The notes under the pieces are model-generated. The model saw only the letters and a list, made by a program, of their open reading frames with translations. It made no database searches and had not been told where the DNA came from. The position numbers were made by a program, and so were the translations under genes. A stretch of 64,000 bases of DNA from Cylicocyclus nassatus (Eukaryota; Nematoda; Chromadorea; Rhabditida; Strongylidae), in NCBI GenBank assembly GCA_958299035.1, contig CATQJL010000223.1, positions 66,706,371-66,770,370 of the forward strand. Reading direction: 5' to 3'. Shown piece after piece: positions 46,935 to 58,935 of this stretch; positions within the stretch are counted from its first letter, which is position 1; every line of letters begins with the position of its first letter.

Positions 46935-47840
46935 AGGCAGTGTCCGGACAAAAAGTCGATTTTGAGATTTTGTGCTTATCCGGGCCTATTCACTATGCTG
47001 AATCCGAAAATCCACATCGGAAAGCGCGAAAACGGCAAAAAAGGGCTTTAAAGGCAGTGTCCGGGCAAAAACTCGATCTCAAGTTCTTTGCTTACCCGGG
47101 CCTATTCGCTACGCTGATTCCGAGAATGCACATTGGAGAGCGCAAAAACGGCGAAAAACGGCTCTAACACGGGAGGGAAATCAGCAGGTGGGCGGGGTCC
47201 TCCCCACTGTGAATTCACGCTCCCAGCTTCCAGAGCGATCTTCTCGGTTCCGATTTCAAGTCATGCATTCGCACCTGGTCGGTGGAGATATCAGGGCGCT
47301 AGAAGAGTTGGGAAGATCGCTCCAGAAGCTGGGACTGTGAAATTCATAGTGGGGAGGACCCCGCCCACTTCCGATGTACTTCCTGCGTTAGAGCCCTTTT
47401 TTGCCGTTTTCGCGCTTTCCAATATGGATTTTCGGATTCAGCATAGTGAATAGGCCCCAATAAGCACAAAATCTCAAGATCGACTTTTTGCCCGGACACT
47501 GCCTTTGACGCAGGAGGGAAATCGGAAGTGGGCGGGGTTCTCCCCACTGTGAGTTTCGCAGTCCCAGCTTCTGGAGCGATCTTCCCAATCCCTCTAGCGC
47601 CCTGAGATCTCCAACGGCCAGGTGCGCCATGACTTGAAATCGGAACCGAGAGATCGCTCTGGAAGCTGGGAGCGCAAGTTCACAGTGGGGAGGACCCCGC
47701 CCACCTGCTGATTTCCCTCCCGTGTTAGAACCGTTTTTTGCCGTTTTCGCGCTCTCCAATGTGCATTTCGGATTCAGCGTAGCGAATAAGCCCGGGTAAG
47801 CAAAAAATCTCAAAATCGAGATTTTGCCCGGACACTGCCT
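46935..47840. repeat. Compound TTAA-flanked TIR element
   Basis: The element begins AGGCAGTGTCCGGAC and ends GTCCGGACACTGCCT in complement form, with TTAA on both sides (46931-46934, 47841-47844). A second internal start (AAAGGCAGTGTCCGGGC near 47046) gives two tandem left ends. Mirrored segments at 47380-47500 and 47740-47840, plus a central mirrored block (TCCCAGCTTC...GAAGCTGGGA), show that copies inserted into or recombined with each other. It is the same family as 2088-2492. Confidence 0.8.
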
Positions 47841-48921
47841 TTAATGCTGTACCGGAAATGCGAAAACAAAAAATTCTGGATGGTCGTGTTTCTGAGAAGC
47901 TTTATTACTCTACCTCTTTTTTCTCAAAGCAAAAACGATTTGACGCTCAAAAGTCGTCCCATTGTCCTAAGAAACGGCATCGATAAAGTGACTTTTCTGC
48001 AATTAAGTTTTTCACGAATTTTTTGTTTTTGCATTTTTATGCAATCAAAGCCTGTCACAGACGTATGAACTACTGCTATGTAAGAAAGCGGCACACGGGA
48101 CTGTGGGTTTTATTTGAGAATAGACACTAATTTACGGTTTTCAAAGTGTGCTCTCTAAATGGTTAGTTATTTTGAAGCTGGAATGAAGAGCTGCATTCGG
48201 CCGAACGTCGTAAAGCAAAAATTTCCTCTCATTCTTCGCATACAAAGCCTTGAAATTAGATTTACGGCTTGAAGGTCTTTGAAATCCTTTTACACTACGC
48301 AGGAACATTCGCGCCAATTAGCTTAAACTCTCGCCCAGTACGGCACTTTAGGCCCAATCTGAAAGCATACGGTACTGTGCGGAGTTCAAATTGTTTTTTG
48401 TCGGGAATAATCGCTGGGCTAAGGCCTTTTAAACAAATCTACCTTAAAAACACAGGTACCAGATTTGTTTGGACATTGCAGTCACCGTATTTGATTTGTA
48501 CAATTTTTTTTACCGATATCTCCTGTATTTTTGCTTTTGGCTAGTGCAAAGTTTTCAAGCTAAGCACGTTCAACTTGTGCACACATGGCTCGGTGCGAAA
48601 AGTGCAAGCTGGATGGAGCCGTTCAATATTCGTGTGGAGCATTGCGCTGCCTACTCTTACATACAATTGGCTGGTTTTTTGGTTTAAAAGCCTTTTGAAG
48701 TCTTACTCGGTGGGATCTTCTCTATACTACACTTTAATGTTGCTTAACTATCTTTGCATCTTCGAAATTTCATTATTTTCTCCCGAAACCAAAAAACCTT
48801 TTGAAAAGCACATCCACCTTGGGCGACTCCTCTGCTTGTCGGCGCCCTCCGCGAGCGACATGTTCTTTTGCCTTGTTTGACGTCTGCGTCTCTACATGCG
48901 CGTACACTCTCGTCGATTCAG
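47841..48921. other. Upstream region of fumarase, no gene seen
   Basis: About 1.1 kb with short open frames only. It should contain the fum-1 promoter. No TATA-like or known nematode motif is convincing. Confidence 0.4.
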
Positions 48922-51900
48922 ATGCTGACCGCTCGTGTCATTTGTGCTCGCGCTTCGGCCGTCAACGCCCTCCTCTTCGCCTCGTCTAGGAATTTCTCTA
49001 GGACTGCATTCGCTATGGCTGGAGTAAGTTTTTTAAAGCTATTTCTGAAAGCAGTCGGGTTCTGTGATTAATGTTGGGCCAAATTTGAGGCGAAACGCAG
49101 TTCAATTAGCGCAAATTTTGTACCGTTACAGTAACAATAAGTAGTGTCACATGACTGGGATAGGGCTAGTCTGCTTTGCTTTCACTTTCTGGTTTTCTAG
49201 TTCCATTTGGCATTAAGACCACGCTTCACAATTATGGCAAATCCCTATTACAAATATCACCAGCGAGTGTGGCAGAATTGCTCTTTCATCTCTTCAAATG
49301 CTCAAACGAGGAAGTATGGCTGTTGTGGTAGTACTGTACTTTGCTGTGATTCAGATTCCCACATAGCTAAATTTTCATACCGATATTCGTTTTCATATAT
49401 CATCGGTTTCCAGATTTGTGTGGAGCTGGAGTCTTGCCAACTCACAATGTGGCGGTTTTTGTGCTAGCAAAAGAGTACGAAAAGCAATCCAATAGAGGTT
49501 TAACAACTTTATCTTGTTATCAGGCAAAGTCTGCGATACACCTCCTCACGAATCTGGAAGCCGATCATGTTTTATGGCTTGCCTCGCACTTTTGGATTCA
49601 TATAAAGTGAAAATGAAAGGATGACGAGCTTATGCTTAAGTATTATAATTCACTTTCAAGTGGTGGTTCGTTCTATTCGTTTGGTACTTTGATTGACCTT
49701 TATTTGAGTATTTGTGTGAAAGGATGTAGAGATTTAGCGAAGTAAGTAATGTAGTCAGTGGGGATATTCTGTTCTTGACATTGGAGAAGTCGGGAACCAT
49801 ATAGTTGAAGATTATCTATTTCCGTCAAGATTTTGCTCGTACCAATGGAAGAGATGTGTTTTTGACGTTACGTTGAGTAAAACGGGATTTTTTTTTGGAG
49901 TAAGTGTCAACCAAAGTTTACACTATCTTTTCACGGTGAATGGGGTTTTGATTACATGTCGGGAATTGTTTATTTTTTGTATATGTTTTCTTTATCCTAA
50001 TGTAAAAGTCTTATCGATTGATTTAGGTTCGCAAGGAACGAGACACCTTTGGTGAACTTGAAGTGCCAGCTGACAAGTACTATGGAGCTCAAACCGCACG
50101 GTGCGTACATGCCTTTTTGCTTTGTTCAGGAAAAAATTTATCGGAAAGATTTACACAAGTTTGTCAATAGGCACGGTCGCTATAGCCTAGAATTTTGTAT
50201 AGTTCATTTATAAAATCGTGACGACGGATTTGACTGCGCTTTGCGCCCACAGAGCAAAAAACACTTACATAAATGCAGTAGCTCAACTCTCACTTCCAGT
50301 GTTTGAATGCTATCATATGTAAGCAGAAAAAATTTGAAGTTGACCATTTAGAGATGAAATGTGAGAAAGTAACGGTTGCTGGGTATGCGTGCGTGTCGCG
50401 CGCGGTCGCGCCATCATCACTATTTTTCGAGTGACCTATAGATTGAGTGAACTTGGGTGGTGACTGAACAATTTGGTATATTTACGGAAATTCATGTAAT
50501 TGCAGTTCAAAGATGAACTTCAAAATCGGTGGTCCGGAAGAGCGCATGCCAATTCCAGTCGTACACGCTTTTGGAATCCTCAAAAAAGCTGCTGCGATTG
50601 TAAGTGGATGATTTTTCCTTTGGCCGTATTCATCAACGAAACCCGTGGGTTCCGGAACCCACTGGGTTAGTGCTTTCGATGAATATCGACTCTACTGCAG
50701 GGAAGAATCGATATTCATCAAAAGCACTAACCCAGTGGGTTCCGGAACCCATGGGTTTCGTTGATGAATACGGCCACTTGTCTCTGATAAGATGGTGTTG
50801 TTCGTATTTCTAGGTCAACACCGAGTACGGCCTAGATAAGAAAATTGCCGATGCTATCTGCAATGCAGCTGGTACGATTTTTATTTTCACACTTGTACCT
50901 GGCTTGACCTTTGCTTCATATTTGATGCGCACGCCTAGTGACAGATCATTGTAAATAACGTTGTTGTCCGGTTTTTGATATCAGATTAGCACGCATGGAC
51001 GGAGTGGAGTGGCAGTTAGATGCATTGTGACGCGTTCCATATCTGTCTTTGTGATGAATTTAAATCGGAGAGTGAGAGTAAAAATCATCGTGTTTTCTAG
51101 ATGAGGTTATTGCGGGTAAACTTGATGACCATTTCCCTCTTGTTACATGGCAAACCGGATCTGGTACTCAATCGAACATGAATGTGAACGAAGTCATCTC
51201 AAACAGGTAATGAGGCTCTATTTGAATATTTTACCACTAACATATGAAAAACTGTAAAATAGTGAGGAAACTGAATACTCATCCCAGCTAAAAAAGAGTT
51301 GGACAGGAAATAATGCTGTGCTACCGAAGTGTTTCTTGTTCATTTTTTTGGGAAGAACAACAGTGATAACGTTTTAGTCTGTGATATTTTTATTCGCGGC
51401 TTTTTATCGAAAGAAATGTTGTCTTAGCGTCAGCGAAAGAATGATGTTTTTATCGCTGCGTTTGATGCTGTTTGCAAGCACTTGTACTCCAGTGGCTAAT
51501 ATGATTAGATTCTCCTATTTGAATAGAAACTTACTTTTTTTGTCCGAAATTCGCAGCCAGCTGCAGCCATTGACGTAGAGTCAGCTGACTCTCGAGGATG
51601 ATTTAGTGGTTAGCACCAAAGTTTATTATATTAGCATTAGCTACTAAAGTTTACTGCATAAACTGCGCAATGTTTGTGCAGTGACGTATATCGTTTGCTT
51701 GTAGCTCATCTTTTGATGTGGACGGATTAGTACCAGGGGATTAAGTAAAGGAGATGGAAAAAGTGCACAGATTTTCGTGATGGCTTTACGGCTTCGCTCA
51801 TCATGTTAACATCATGGGGATTGAGGATCAGAATATGGCGATTATATATCGCCTCATCTAGTACTGTGAAGTCCATAAGTACGTAAATTCCACGTCTCTT

Positions 51901-54731
51901 GTAAATTGTTGCATCAATAATAATTATGCAGTAGTGGCGGGCCCAGGATCTCCGTCTAGAGAGGGGTGTCAAAAAATTTTCTGATGAAGGTGTGCGGCGT
52001 GCCACGCACTCCGAAAATTTTTTCGAGGTGCTTTCCAAATTTTTGCGGGCCCATAACCCCTAAAATTTGGAAAAAAAGGGGACATGGTGGCAGCTAGCCC
52101 CCGAAAAGCTGACTTGCATTTCAAAATTCTTCTCCAAACTTTCAAATTACTTACAAAAATAAACAAGTCACTTGCACATATTAACCCATGTGAGTAAATT
52201 TCAAGAAACTGACAAGGGAACGATACTCGGTGTCCGTGGCCTTTTGAAATGAGATGTATACCATTACACTCGCCTTGGAACCGTGATTCCAAATCCTACT
52301 TCCGTTTCTGCTAATCGCTTCAAAGATGTTATCATGGATTGCGCGGAGTTTGGCTGCCCAGTGAAAATCTGTCGGAGCACGAATGCCATAGGTGCGCTGT
52401 GGTCTAGTGGTTAGTGCGATAACCTCATGAGCTGATGCAGGTCTAGGTTCGAGTCCTTTTGTGTTTTTTAGTTTTGCGTTGCCTCAATTAACCTTCTTTC
52501 ACATCCTCAAGTTAAGTGAACGCTCTTACTCTCGAAAAAATGTGGAATTTTGGAAAAAATGACTACTGTTTACGCTAAAATGTATTCAATGGTCATAATT
52601 CGAGTAAAGCTTTCTCGAACAAGCTTAATTGAGGCAAAAGTAATGCAAAAGTAAAAACGCAAAGGATTTGAACCTACATCAACTTATGAGGATATCGCAC
52701 TAACCATTAGACCAGAACGTGGTCGCGGGAGGCCGTTCCAATGACCATATTTTCCTCAAGCGGGCAAACTTGGATCGAAATTCCTTCATAACTTCTTTCA
52801 GAGAAACGATTAGCAGAAACGGAAGTCAGATTCGGAATCAGCGTTCGAAAACGAGTGTAATGGTATAAATCTCGTCTCAAAAAGCCACGGACATTGAGTA
52901 TCGTTTCCTTGTGAGAAGTATGTGAATAATCAAACTGAAAATTCCATAAAAGCTCAAATTAGTTCTGAAAAATTCATTTTCAATAGCGACGAGCTCACTA
53001 AAAGTGGAAAGCATCTCGGGAAATTCTTGAAGGGTATCTGGTAGCTTACGACAACAAGCCAAGGAGTAAGAGCAAACTGAGTTCAATTTGAGACGCAGTT
53101 TTGTCAAAACTCCTGCAAATTCACTGTATCTCTGATCTAAAAAACCCTGTTTTTCTGTTTCCTCAGCGATTAGATTTCGAAATTTTAGTGGAAATATGGG
53201 CGCAGGAGGAGATTTCTTTTATGGCCAGCATTGAATTTTTCAGGGCAATTGAAATGCTTGGAGGACAGTTGGGTTCAAAGACACCTGTGCACCCCAACGA
53301 TCATGTGAACATGAGTCAGTCTAGCAATGACACGTTCCCCACCGCAATGCATATCGCTGTAGCTAGGGAGGTGCGCAGCTGGAAAAACGTCTCTAGAAGA
53401 GTTCAAGAGTGAATTTTTAGGTCAATGCCCGTCTTCTACCAGCACTGAAACAGCTTCATGACTCACTTGAGAAGAAATCGAACGAATTTAAGGACATCAT
53501 TAAGATTGGCCGTACTCACACTCAAGATGCTGTGCCATTGACTCTTGGTCAGGAGTTCTCTGGTTACGTGCAACAGGTCAGAATTACTTCTTTGCTTATA
53601 CACTCCAGAGGTTTCCATGGCCATGATTGTAGGTTGAAAACGGCATCGAGCGCGTTAAGTCAACATTGCCTCGCCTTTACCAGCTAGCTGCTGGTGGTAC
53701 AGCAGTAGGAACTGGTTTGAACACTCGTAAGGGCTTTGCAGAGAAAGTTGCAAAGTAAGTTTTGAGATATGTTAAAAGTCCTGTTTCCAAACTGTATGTC
53801 TACAGGACCGTCTCCGATCTTACTGGATTACCATTCACTACTGCACCCAATAAATTCGAAGCTCTAGCTGCGCACGATGCTTTAGTAGAAGTTCATGGCG
53901 CTTTGAACACCTTAGCTGCGTCATTCATGAAAATCGCCAATGATATTCGTTTCCTTGGCTCTGGACCAAGGTTAGCATTTCGAATTGGCACTTTGCGAGA
54001 CACGATCATGCTGATTTTGTAGATGCGGTTTGGGAGAGCTTTCTCTTCCCGAGAACGAGCCTGGAAGCTCAATCATGCCTGGAAAGGTCAATCCCACTCA
54101 ATGTGAGGCTATGACCATGGTTGCTGCACAGGTCATGGGTAATCAGGTAATTCATCATATCGCATTGTATTACTCTGGAAAATGCTAGAAGTCCATAGGT
54201 TGCTGTCACTGTCGGAGGTTCGAATGGTCACTTTGAGCTGAACGTCTTCAAGCCACTGATGGTCAAAAATGTTCTGCAGTCTACCAGGTAAGTGAATTCA
54301 GTCTTCGTTTTTTATGTCTTCCTTATGAGCATTTTTTGAGGCTGCTGGCTGATGTTGCTGTCTCATTCTCAGTGAACTGCGTTGATGGCATCAAGGCTAA
54401 CAAGGAGAATATCGCTAGGGTAGGTAGACTATCATAATCTAGTTTTGATTTTGCCATATTTTCTTTTACAGATTATGCGCGAATCACTTATGCTTGTCAC
54501 TGCTCTTAATCCACATATCGGCTATGACAATGCTGCAAAGATTGCTAAAGTGAGTTTTAAATTCTTGCCGCTTCTGGTTTTTTATTTGACCGCCTGCAAA
54601 CTGGGCTCTTTTTCCAGACCGCCCACAAGAATGGCACTACATTGAAGGAAGAAGCAATCAAGTTAGGCATCCTAACAGAGGACCAGTTCAACCAATGGGT
54701 GAAACCAGAAAACATGATTGGACCCAAGTGA
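48922..54731 (+). CDS. fum-1: Fumarate hydratase, class II
   Basis: This TCA-cycle enzyme, a homotetramer, converts fumarate to malate. Fourteen in-phase exons are 48922-49023, 50027-50100, 50506-50599, 50814-50871, 51101-51206, 53244-53370, 53421-53576, 53633-53754, 53806-53970, 54023-54146, 54199-54287, 54341-54419, 54472-54549, 54618-54731 (495 residues). Exon 1 encodes an Arg/Ala/Ser-rich, acid-free leader ([20 protein letters not shown]), as for mitochondrial import. The body starts [20 protein letters not shown] and carries [37 protein letters not shown] with the active-site His, and the signature [11 protein letters not shown] at about 349-359. A second Met (residue 32) just before the conserved body could start a cytosolic form. 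Introns 1-5 are long and hold fold-back elements (50621-50776, 52210-52915). Exon 12 follows a weak TTTTTTGAG acceptor. Confidence 0.95.
50621..50776. repeat. Near-perfect hairpin element in fum-1 intron 3
   Basis: TGGCCGTATTCATCAACGAA at the left end is exactly complementary to the right end. Pairing continues through CCCACTGGGTTAGTGCTTTC to a short loop near 50700. At about 156 bases it is a young-looking MITE, lying 20 bases past the exon 3 donor. Confidence 0.85.
52210..52915. repeat. Fold-back element with tRNA-like arms in fum-1 intron 5
   Basis: The left arm (AAGGGAACGATACTCGGTGT, ATGAGATGTATACCATTACA) and right arm (its complement ending near 52915) enclose mirrored tRNA-like segments at 52393-52466 and about 52640-52730. 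The arms are moderately diverged. There is no coding capacity. Confidence 0.7.
52393..52466 (+). repeat. tRNA-derived (SINE-like) segment
   Basis: TGGTCTAGTGGTTAG (about 52400-52414) matches a tRNA A box, and GGTTCGAGTCC (52446-52456) is a perfect B box 32 bases further on, the spacing of a tRNA gene. The acceptor and anticodon stems do not close properly, so this is tRNA-like RNA polymerase III promoter sequence, not a functional tRNA. The opposite arm has a mutated counterpart (GGTTCAAATCC). Confidence 0.6.
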
Positions 54732-55445
54732 ACTTAGGCTGTTAAGCCTGACGTGTTGTGAACACAAAGAACTAAAGCCGGTTGTTTCTGTTCATTGTTT
54801 CTGCATTTTAATTAGAGAGACCTTAGTTGTAGAGTTTACTAATGAAGTGTATTGTATTTATTGACATATGTCTAGTAGTTATAAATTAGTTAGTGCTCTT
54901 TTTATGTGCTGTGTAACACTGTAAAATTTCGAAAAAACGACAGATGGTCAGTTATCAACTGTGATCGATTTTAACCTCACGTCCTGCCTCGTGCTCCCTC
55001 CCGCAAATGTTTTCCTTTGAGGAAAAAAACAGAGCCAGCAGCGACCGCTGCGCTGTGCATCGATGCGCGAATGGAAAGAAGAATAGCGATGCATTGGGCA
55101 CACTGAGTCAGCGCAAGGGCGACTCACAAATGCATCTTGATTGCGGTAAGAAAGGGATGGGGGATGGGACTCTGGGATGTAAAGGGGAATTCTTGTACGA
55201 GCCTAAGTACGGTAGGCGCACGGTAGGGAGTCATTTTTTACGAATGCACAAACTTATCTGACAAGGCTTCAAGGTGATTATAAACGAGAAAAGGACTTAT
55301 CTTTAAGTGAACCTATATGAAAGCTATGAGGCGGGCTTATCTGGGTCAAAAAAGCGGACTTTTCTGTGGGATTTTAGGGTAATTCATTAGCTGCTGACAG
55401 TAAACGTCTACCTAACGTGCACGAACAATATGCAGTCACTTCTAT
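54732..55445. other. fum-1 3' flank, no gene seen
   Basis: Contains the fumarase 3' untranslated region and spacer. A small fragment near 55330-55375 (GCGGGCTTATCTGGG, GCGGACTTTTCTG) resembles the subterminal repeats of the element at 57046-59652. Confidence 0.4.
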
Positions 55446-55500
55446 TAGGTTGGACCGAAAGTTCTGTCGGATTATATTCAAAAAATCGTAACTTCTATTT
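55446..55500 (+). mobile_element. Mariner-type terminal inverted repeat relic
   Basis: TTAGGTTGGACCGAAAGTTC resembles the start of mariner elements (TTAGGTTGG...). No right-hand partner or transposase was found, so this is a fragment. Confidence 0.45.
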
Positions 55501-55559
55501 CTCACAACGTTCCTGCTCAAATTAAATTTATTTGAAAGAAAATGGCTGAGTGAAAAATC

Positions 55560-56095
55560 ATGCTTTTTCTAATGACACCTTGATTGCGGTTTACTACTGT
55601 GTGATTGCAGGGATAAAAAGGGAAATGAAAATCACTTCAGGTTCGGAATTTTGAGGCAAGCCCGTGCAAAGTTCAAACTTTGCAAGAAACCCAAAACAGC
55701 CAATATAAATAAGCTTTCTAATCACCTCTTTCTATATGAGCAAAGCTTGTGCTAATCGAGCTCCTCTTTGAAAAGTTATGATTTTTGGCAAAGAATGCCG
55801 AAAAATCAATTTCTTAAGAAGATTGGTTTTTGGCCTTTTTTCTAAAAAATTAGTTTTTTTAAAGAGGAACAGGTTGGCACAAACTTTGCTCATTAAGGAG
55901 AGGTCGGAATACTTAAATATTGGCTGTTTGGGGTTTTATTGTAAAGTTATTGAATTTTTAACGGGCTTGTTTCAAAATTCCGAACCTGAAAGGTGGTTTT
56001 CTTTTCCCATTTTTATCTTTGCAATCGCACTATAGTAGACAGCAATCAAAATGTCATTAGAAAGAGCATACCGAGATATAGCGATGTGACGCAAA
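55560..56095. repeat. Fold-back element, about 220-base arms
   Basis: CTTTTTCTAATGACACCTTG and GGTTCGGAATTTTGAGGCAA on the left are mirrored by TTTCAAAATTCCGAACC and CAAAATGTCATTAGAAAGAG on the right, with the centre near 55815. It is non-coding. Confidence 0.75.
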
Positions 56096-56678
56096 TATCG
56101 TGGACTCAGTGGCAATTATCTTTTCTCCACAAATGATGAGCGGTATCGTGGGTGCAAAGAGCTGGTCTGCCTATTCACAAATCTAAAGCAACAGTTTCCG
56201 ACATTTCAATGCATTTTAATTTTAATCATTTTGAAATTCTAAACATTTAAATTCTTCATGTTTATATTCTCATCCAGCGCACTGAATATCAAAGTCATTT
56301 TATGCATTTGCGGATTTACAATAGTATGAGAAAGCTGTCGAGATGATGCATAATCGGAGAATGAATTCCATTAACGGGGAAGAATAATTGATCGGGAAGT
56401 CGGAAGTCAAAAGCACTTGAGTCTACACTGCCTCATTAAAATGAAATAGGTATTCCTTTCCTGGCAGTGTAGGAACACTCTCAATTTCGCTTACCGCTTC
56501 ATCTTCTACAATTAGTAATTTGGAATGATGCATCCGAGTCTTAATCTTGATAATGATAACGACCACGTATATAAGCATCAAAATGAATAGTAAGGAACAT
56601 TTTGTGCTACTCGGTGTGTGTGCGGTTCATCAAAGTCAAAATCCTAGTTCTCTACACTAATTCGTCTCGCTCTTAATC

Positions 56679-56824
56679 ATGGCAGTGAGTACCTTAGGCC
56701 TGGACAAAAACCCACCGGCTTCCAAGATAAGCAGAAAGCTTCTGCTTTAGACTCGAAAGGAATGTGATGCTTTTGGTGAAGTAGAAGTGCCAGCCAACAT
56801 GTACTATGGGGCGCAAACAGCAGG
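56679..56824 (+). pseudogene. Second fumarase 5' end (exon 2 duplicate with short ATG exon)
   Basis: A 74-base exon (56751-56824) encodes TRKECDAFGEVEVPANMYYG and then AQTA. It is the counterpart of fum-1 exon 2 in length, end phase and most residues, bounded by TGCTTTAG and GTAAGT. A six-base exon (ATG GCA, 56679-56684) before a GTGAGT donor would give a leaderless start, since the upstream frame is closed by TAA. The conserved Arg after GAQTA becomes Gly. I find no exon 3 homologue in the remaining 7 kb. It is either a truncated tandem duplicate or the start of a gene interrupted by the transposons that follow. Confidence 0.65.
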
Positions 56825-57327
56825 GTAAGTTTCGAGGACTGTTTAGCGGGATAGCTGTCGATGACTCCTAGCGGATGTGAGAAGGCTAAGTGGATTCTGA
56901 CGAACCCATTGACCTCTTTGGGTTCGAATACCGTTGTAAGTTCAACCATGACGGCCACGAAAACAGGACCCTTTGTTCGCGGCAGAGTTGGCGGTGTTGC
57001 ACCGTAATTTCCATCCGACTCGATCGGCTGCTTCTGATGTTACTACCCTAAAATCCGGCATATAAGTCCGCCTCTCAGATAAGACCGCAGAAGAACTCTC
57101 AGTTAAGTCCGCTTTCATGACAGCCTCGCGCCGCCAAGTCCCGCGGATAAGTCCGCCTTATTTTTTCACATGAAAACAAGAAGGATGCGCAATTGCGCTG
57201 CCTTTTTTTGGTCTCAGAATGAACCGAAGCAACAGATCTTTATTCAGGTAGCATTCCATGTTCATCATCATCAGAAACATTTACGGCAAGAACGCGGCAA
57301 AAAGAACGATCATCATCAGCGTTATCA

Positions 57328-57650
57328 TCAGCAACAAGCAAAGCGTCGAAATCCTCGTTCATGGCAGATCATTGATTCGTCATCGAGAGCCCTGGTAAAA
57401 CTGTTCGCAATGGTTTCTTCAGTAATCGCATTGAAACTCTCGTAGACTAGTGCTGCTACTTCGCCGTAGGTCATTCTTTTCCTGGCACCGCCTTTTGTGT
57501 ATCTTGCTCGTGCTGCATCGGCCATCCATCTTCGAACCAGACGATCAGAGACTTCGTAGCGAACAGCGGCAGCCAAGTTCCATGTTGCAGGGCATATTCC
57601 ACCACGTTAAGCTTAAAAAGCGACGTGTAGGACTTCCTTCTGGGAGCCAT
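57328..57650 (-). pseudogene. Pogo-like transposase remnant
   Basis: From the ATG at 57650 the frame reads MAPRRKSYTSLFKLNVVEYA, then after a frameshift AAVRYEVSDRLVRRWM. That is the N-terminal helix-turn-helix of CENP-B/pogo transposases. It passes directly to an ITEETIANSFTRAL segment typical of the region after the DDE domain, then stops. The whole catalytic domain is missing, so this is an internally deleted, frameshifted remnant. Confidence 0.7.
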
Positions 57651-58260
57651 TGAGATCCGAGATACCTTAACAGCTTGAGTCACAGCGTGTGAGAGTATGT
57701 TGGAAATATAAGGCTCTGTGGTGATTGCGAACTTCGCTGAGTTAGCGGTCATTGCACACTGGAATCACGCGGAGTCCTATAAATTTGCGCTGATCATCGA
57801 AGGGTTTACTCTTTTGCAAGAAAAAGCAAGCGACATCAAATTTGACTACACTATCTTTTGTCTTGGATGTACGGGCTTAATGAAACAACAATTGAGAATA
57901 AGAACAAAGAAGCCTAACGCTTTGCTAGGGTTGAGCGTTTTTAGACTGCCACTCTTTCGTTCATTAAAGCATTTGACAAAAGCCGTAGTGAAAAAAAAAA
58001 CAAAGCATTTGACAAAAGCCTTATGGCGTGGGTCAACAGAGACTACGTTCAGACCATGAAAACAATAGAGGAAGCAAAAAGTATAGGCAGTCATGTTCAA
58101 GGGTTGTAGCCTGTACAGGTTCGAGAGATGTATTGAAAACATTGTGGCTTCCAAAACGATAAGATGAATGATAAGATGAGATGATTGCAATGAAACAATG
58201 AAAAAACCTATTATGATTTTTCCGACAGAAAAATTCCATGTGTACAAGCACTGTCTTATA

Positions 58261-58935
58261 CAGGGTGTCCCAAAAAATGTGCCTACTGTTTGATTGTAAA
58301 TAACTCTCTTGTGATGAAGTGTTTCGAGAAGCTTTAGGTACCGTTTTATAGAGCGAGGCTGAACTTAGGTTTTCAGTACGGAGCGAATCATCTACCGCTT
58401 TTCATTACTTCAGGCTTACGGTAGAAACTTAGACGAGAATTTTAGGCCTTTGGAGGCTATACTCTGCCTCGGAACAAAACCAAACAAGGCAAAAACTCTT
58501 CTACTACGGTAATGGGAGCAGCTGATTTCGAATTTGAAATCCCCATTTTGCTATGATGCTTCTTTTCTAAGTTATCCCCGGTAAATCGTAACAACTCAAT
58601 TCCCAGCATTTGCCAAAAATGTGATTACACCGTCAAAAAAGCTGAATACACTCGTGAAAAGTTGTTAGGAGGAATCAGTATGCGCGAAAATCCTAGTACA
58701 TGATTTTTCAGATTTTTTCAAAAAATTTTGTTAGGTGGTATATTTCACAATGGTTCCATGCGCTGGAATTCTTACCGTAATCCTACAGTAATGAACAGCG
58801 ATAGATGATTCACTTCATACTGTAAATCTAAATTCAACCTCGCTCTACAAAACGGTGCTTAAAGCATTTCGAAACAATTCATTACAAGGGAGTTATTTAC
58901 AATCAAACAGTAGGCACATTTTTTGGGACACCCTG
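58261..58935. repeat. Mariner-type MITE nested in the pogo-like element
   Basis: The ends CAGGGTGTCCCAAAAAATGT and its complement are near perfect for about 45 bases and are flanked by TA (58259-58260, 58936-58937). Inverted homology extends inward (GTTTCGAGAAGC against GCATTTCGAAAC). There is no transposase. Confidence 0.85.

Noticed and set aside
52393..52466. Functional tRNA gene
   Set aside because: A and B boxes are present but the acceptor and anticodon stems do not close. It is kept as a tRNA-like segment only.
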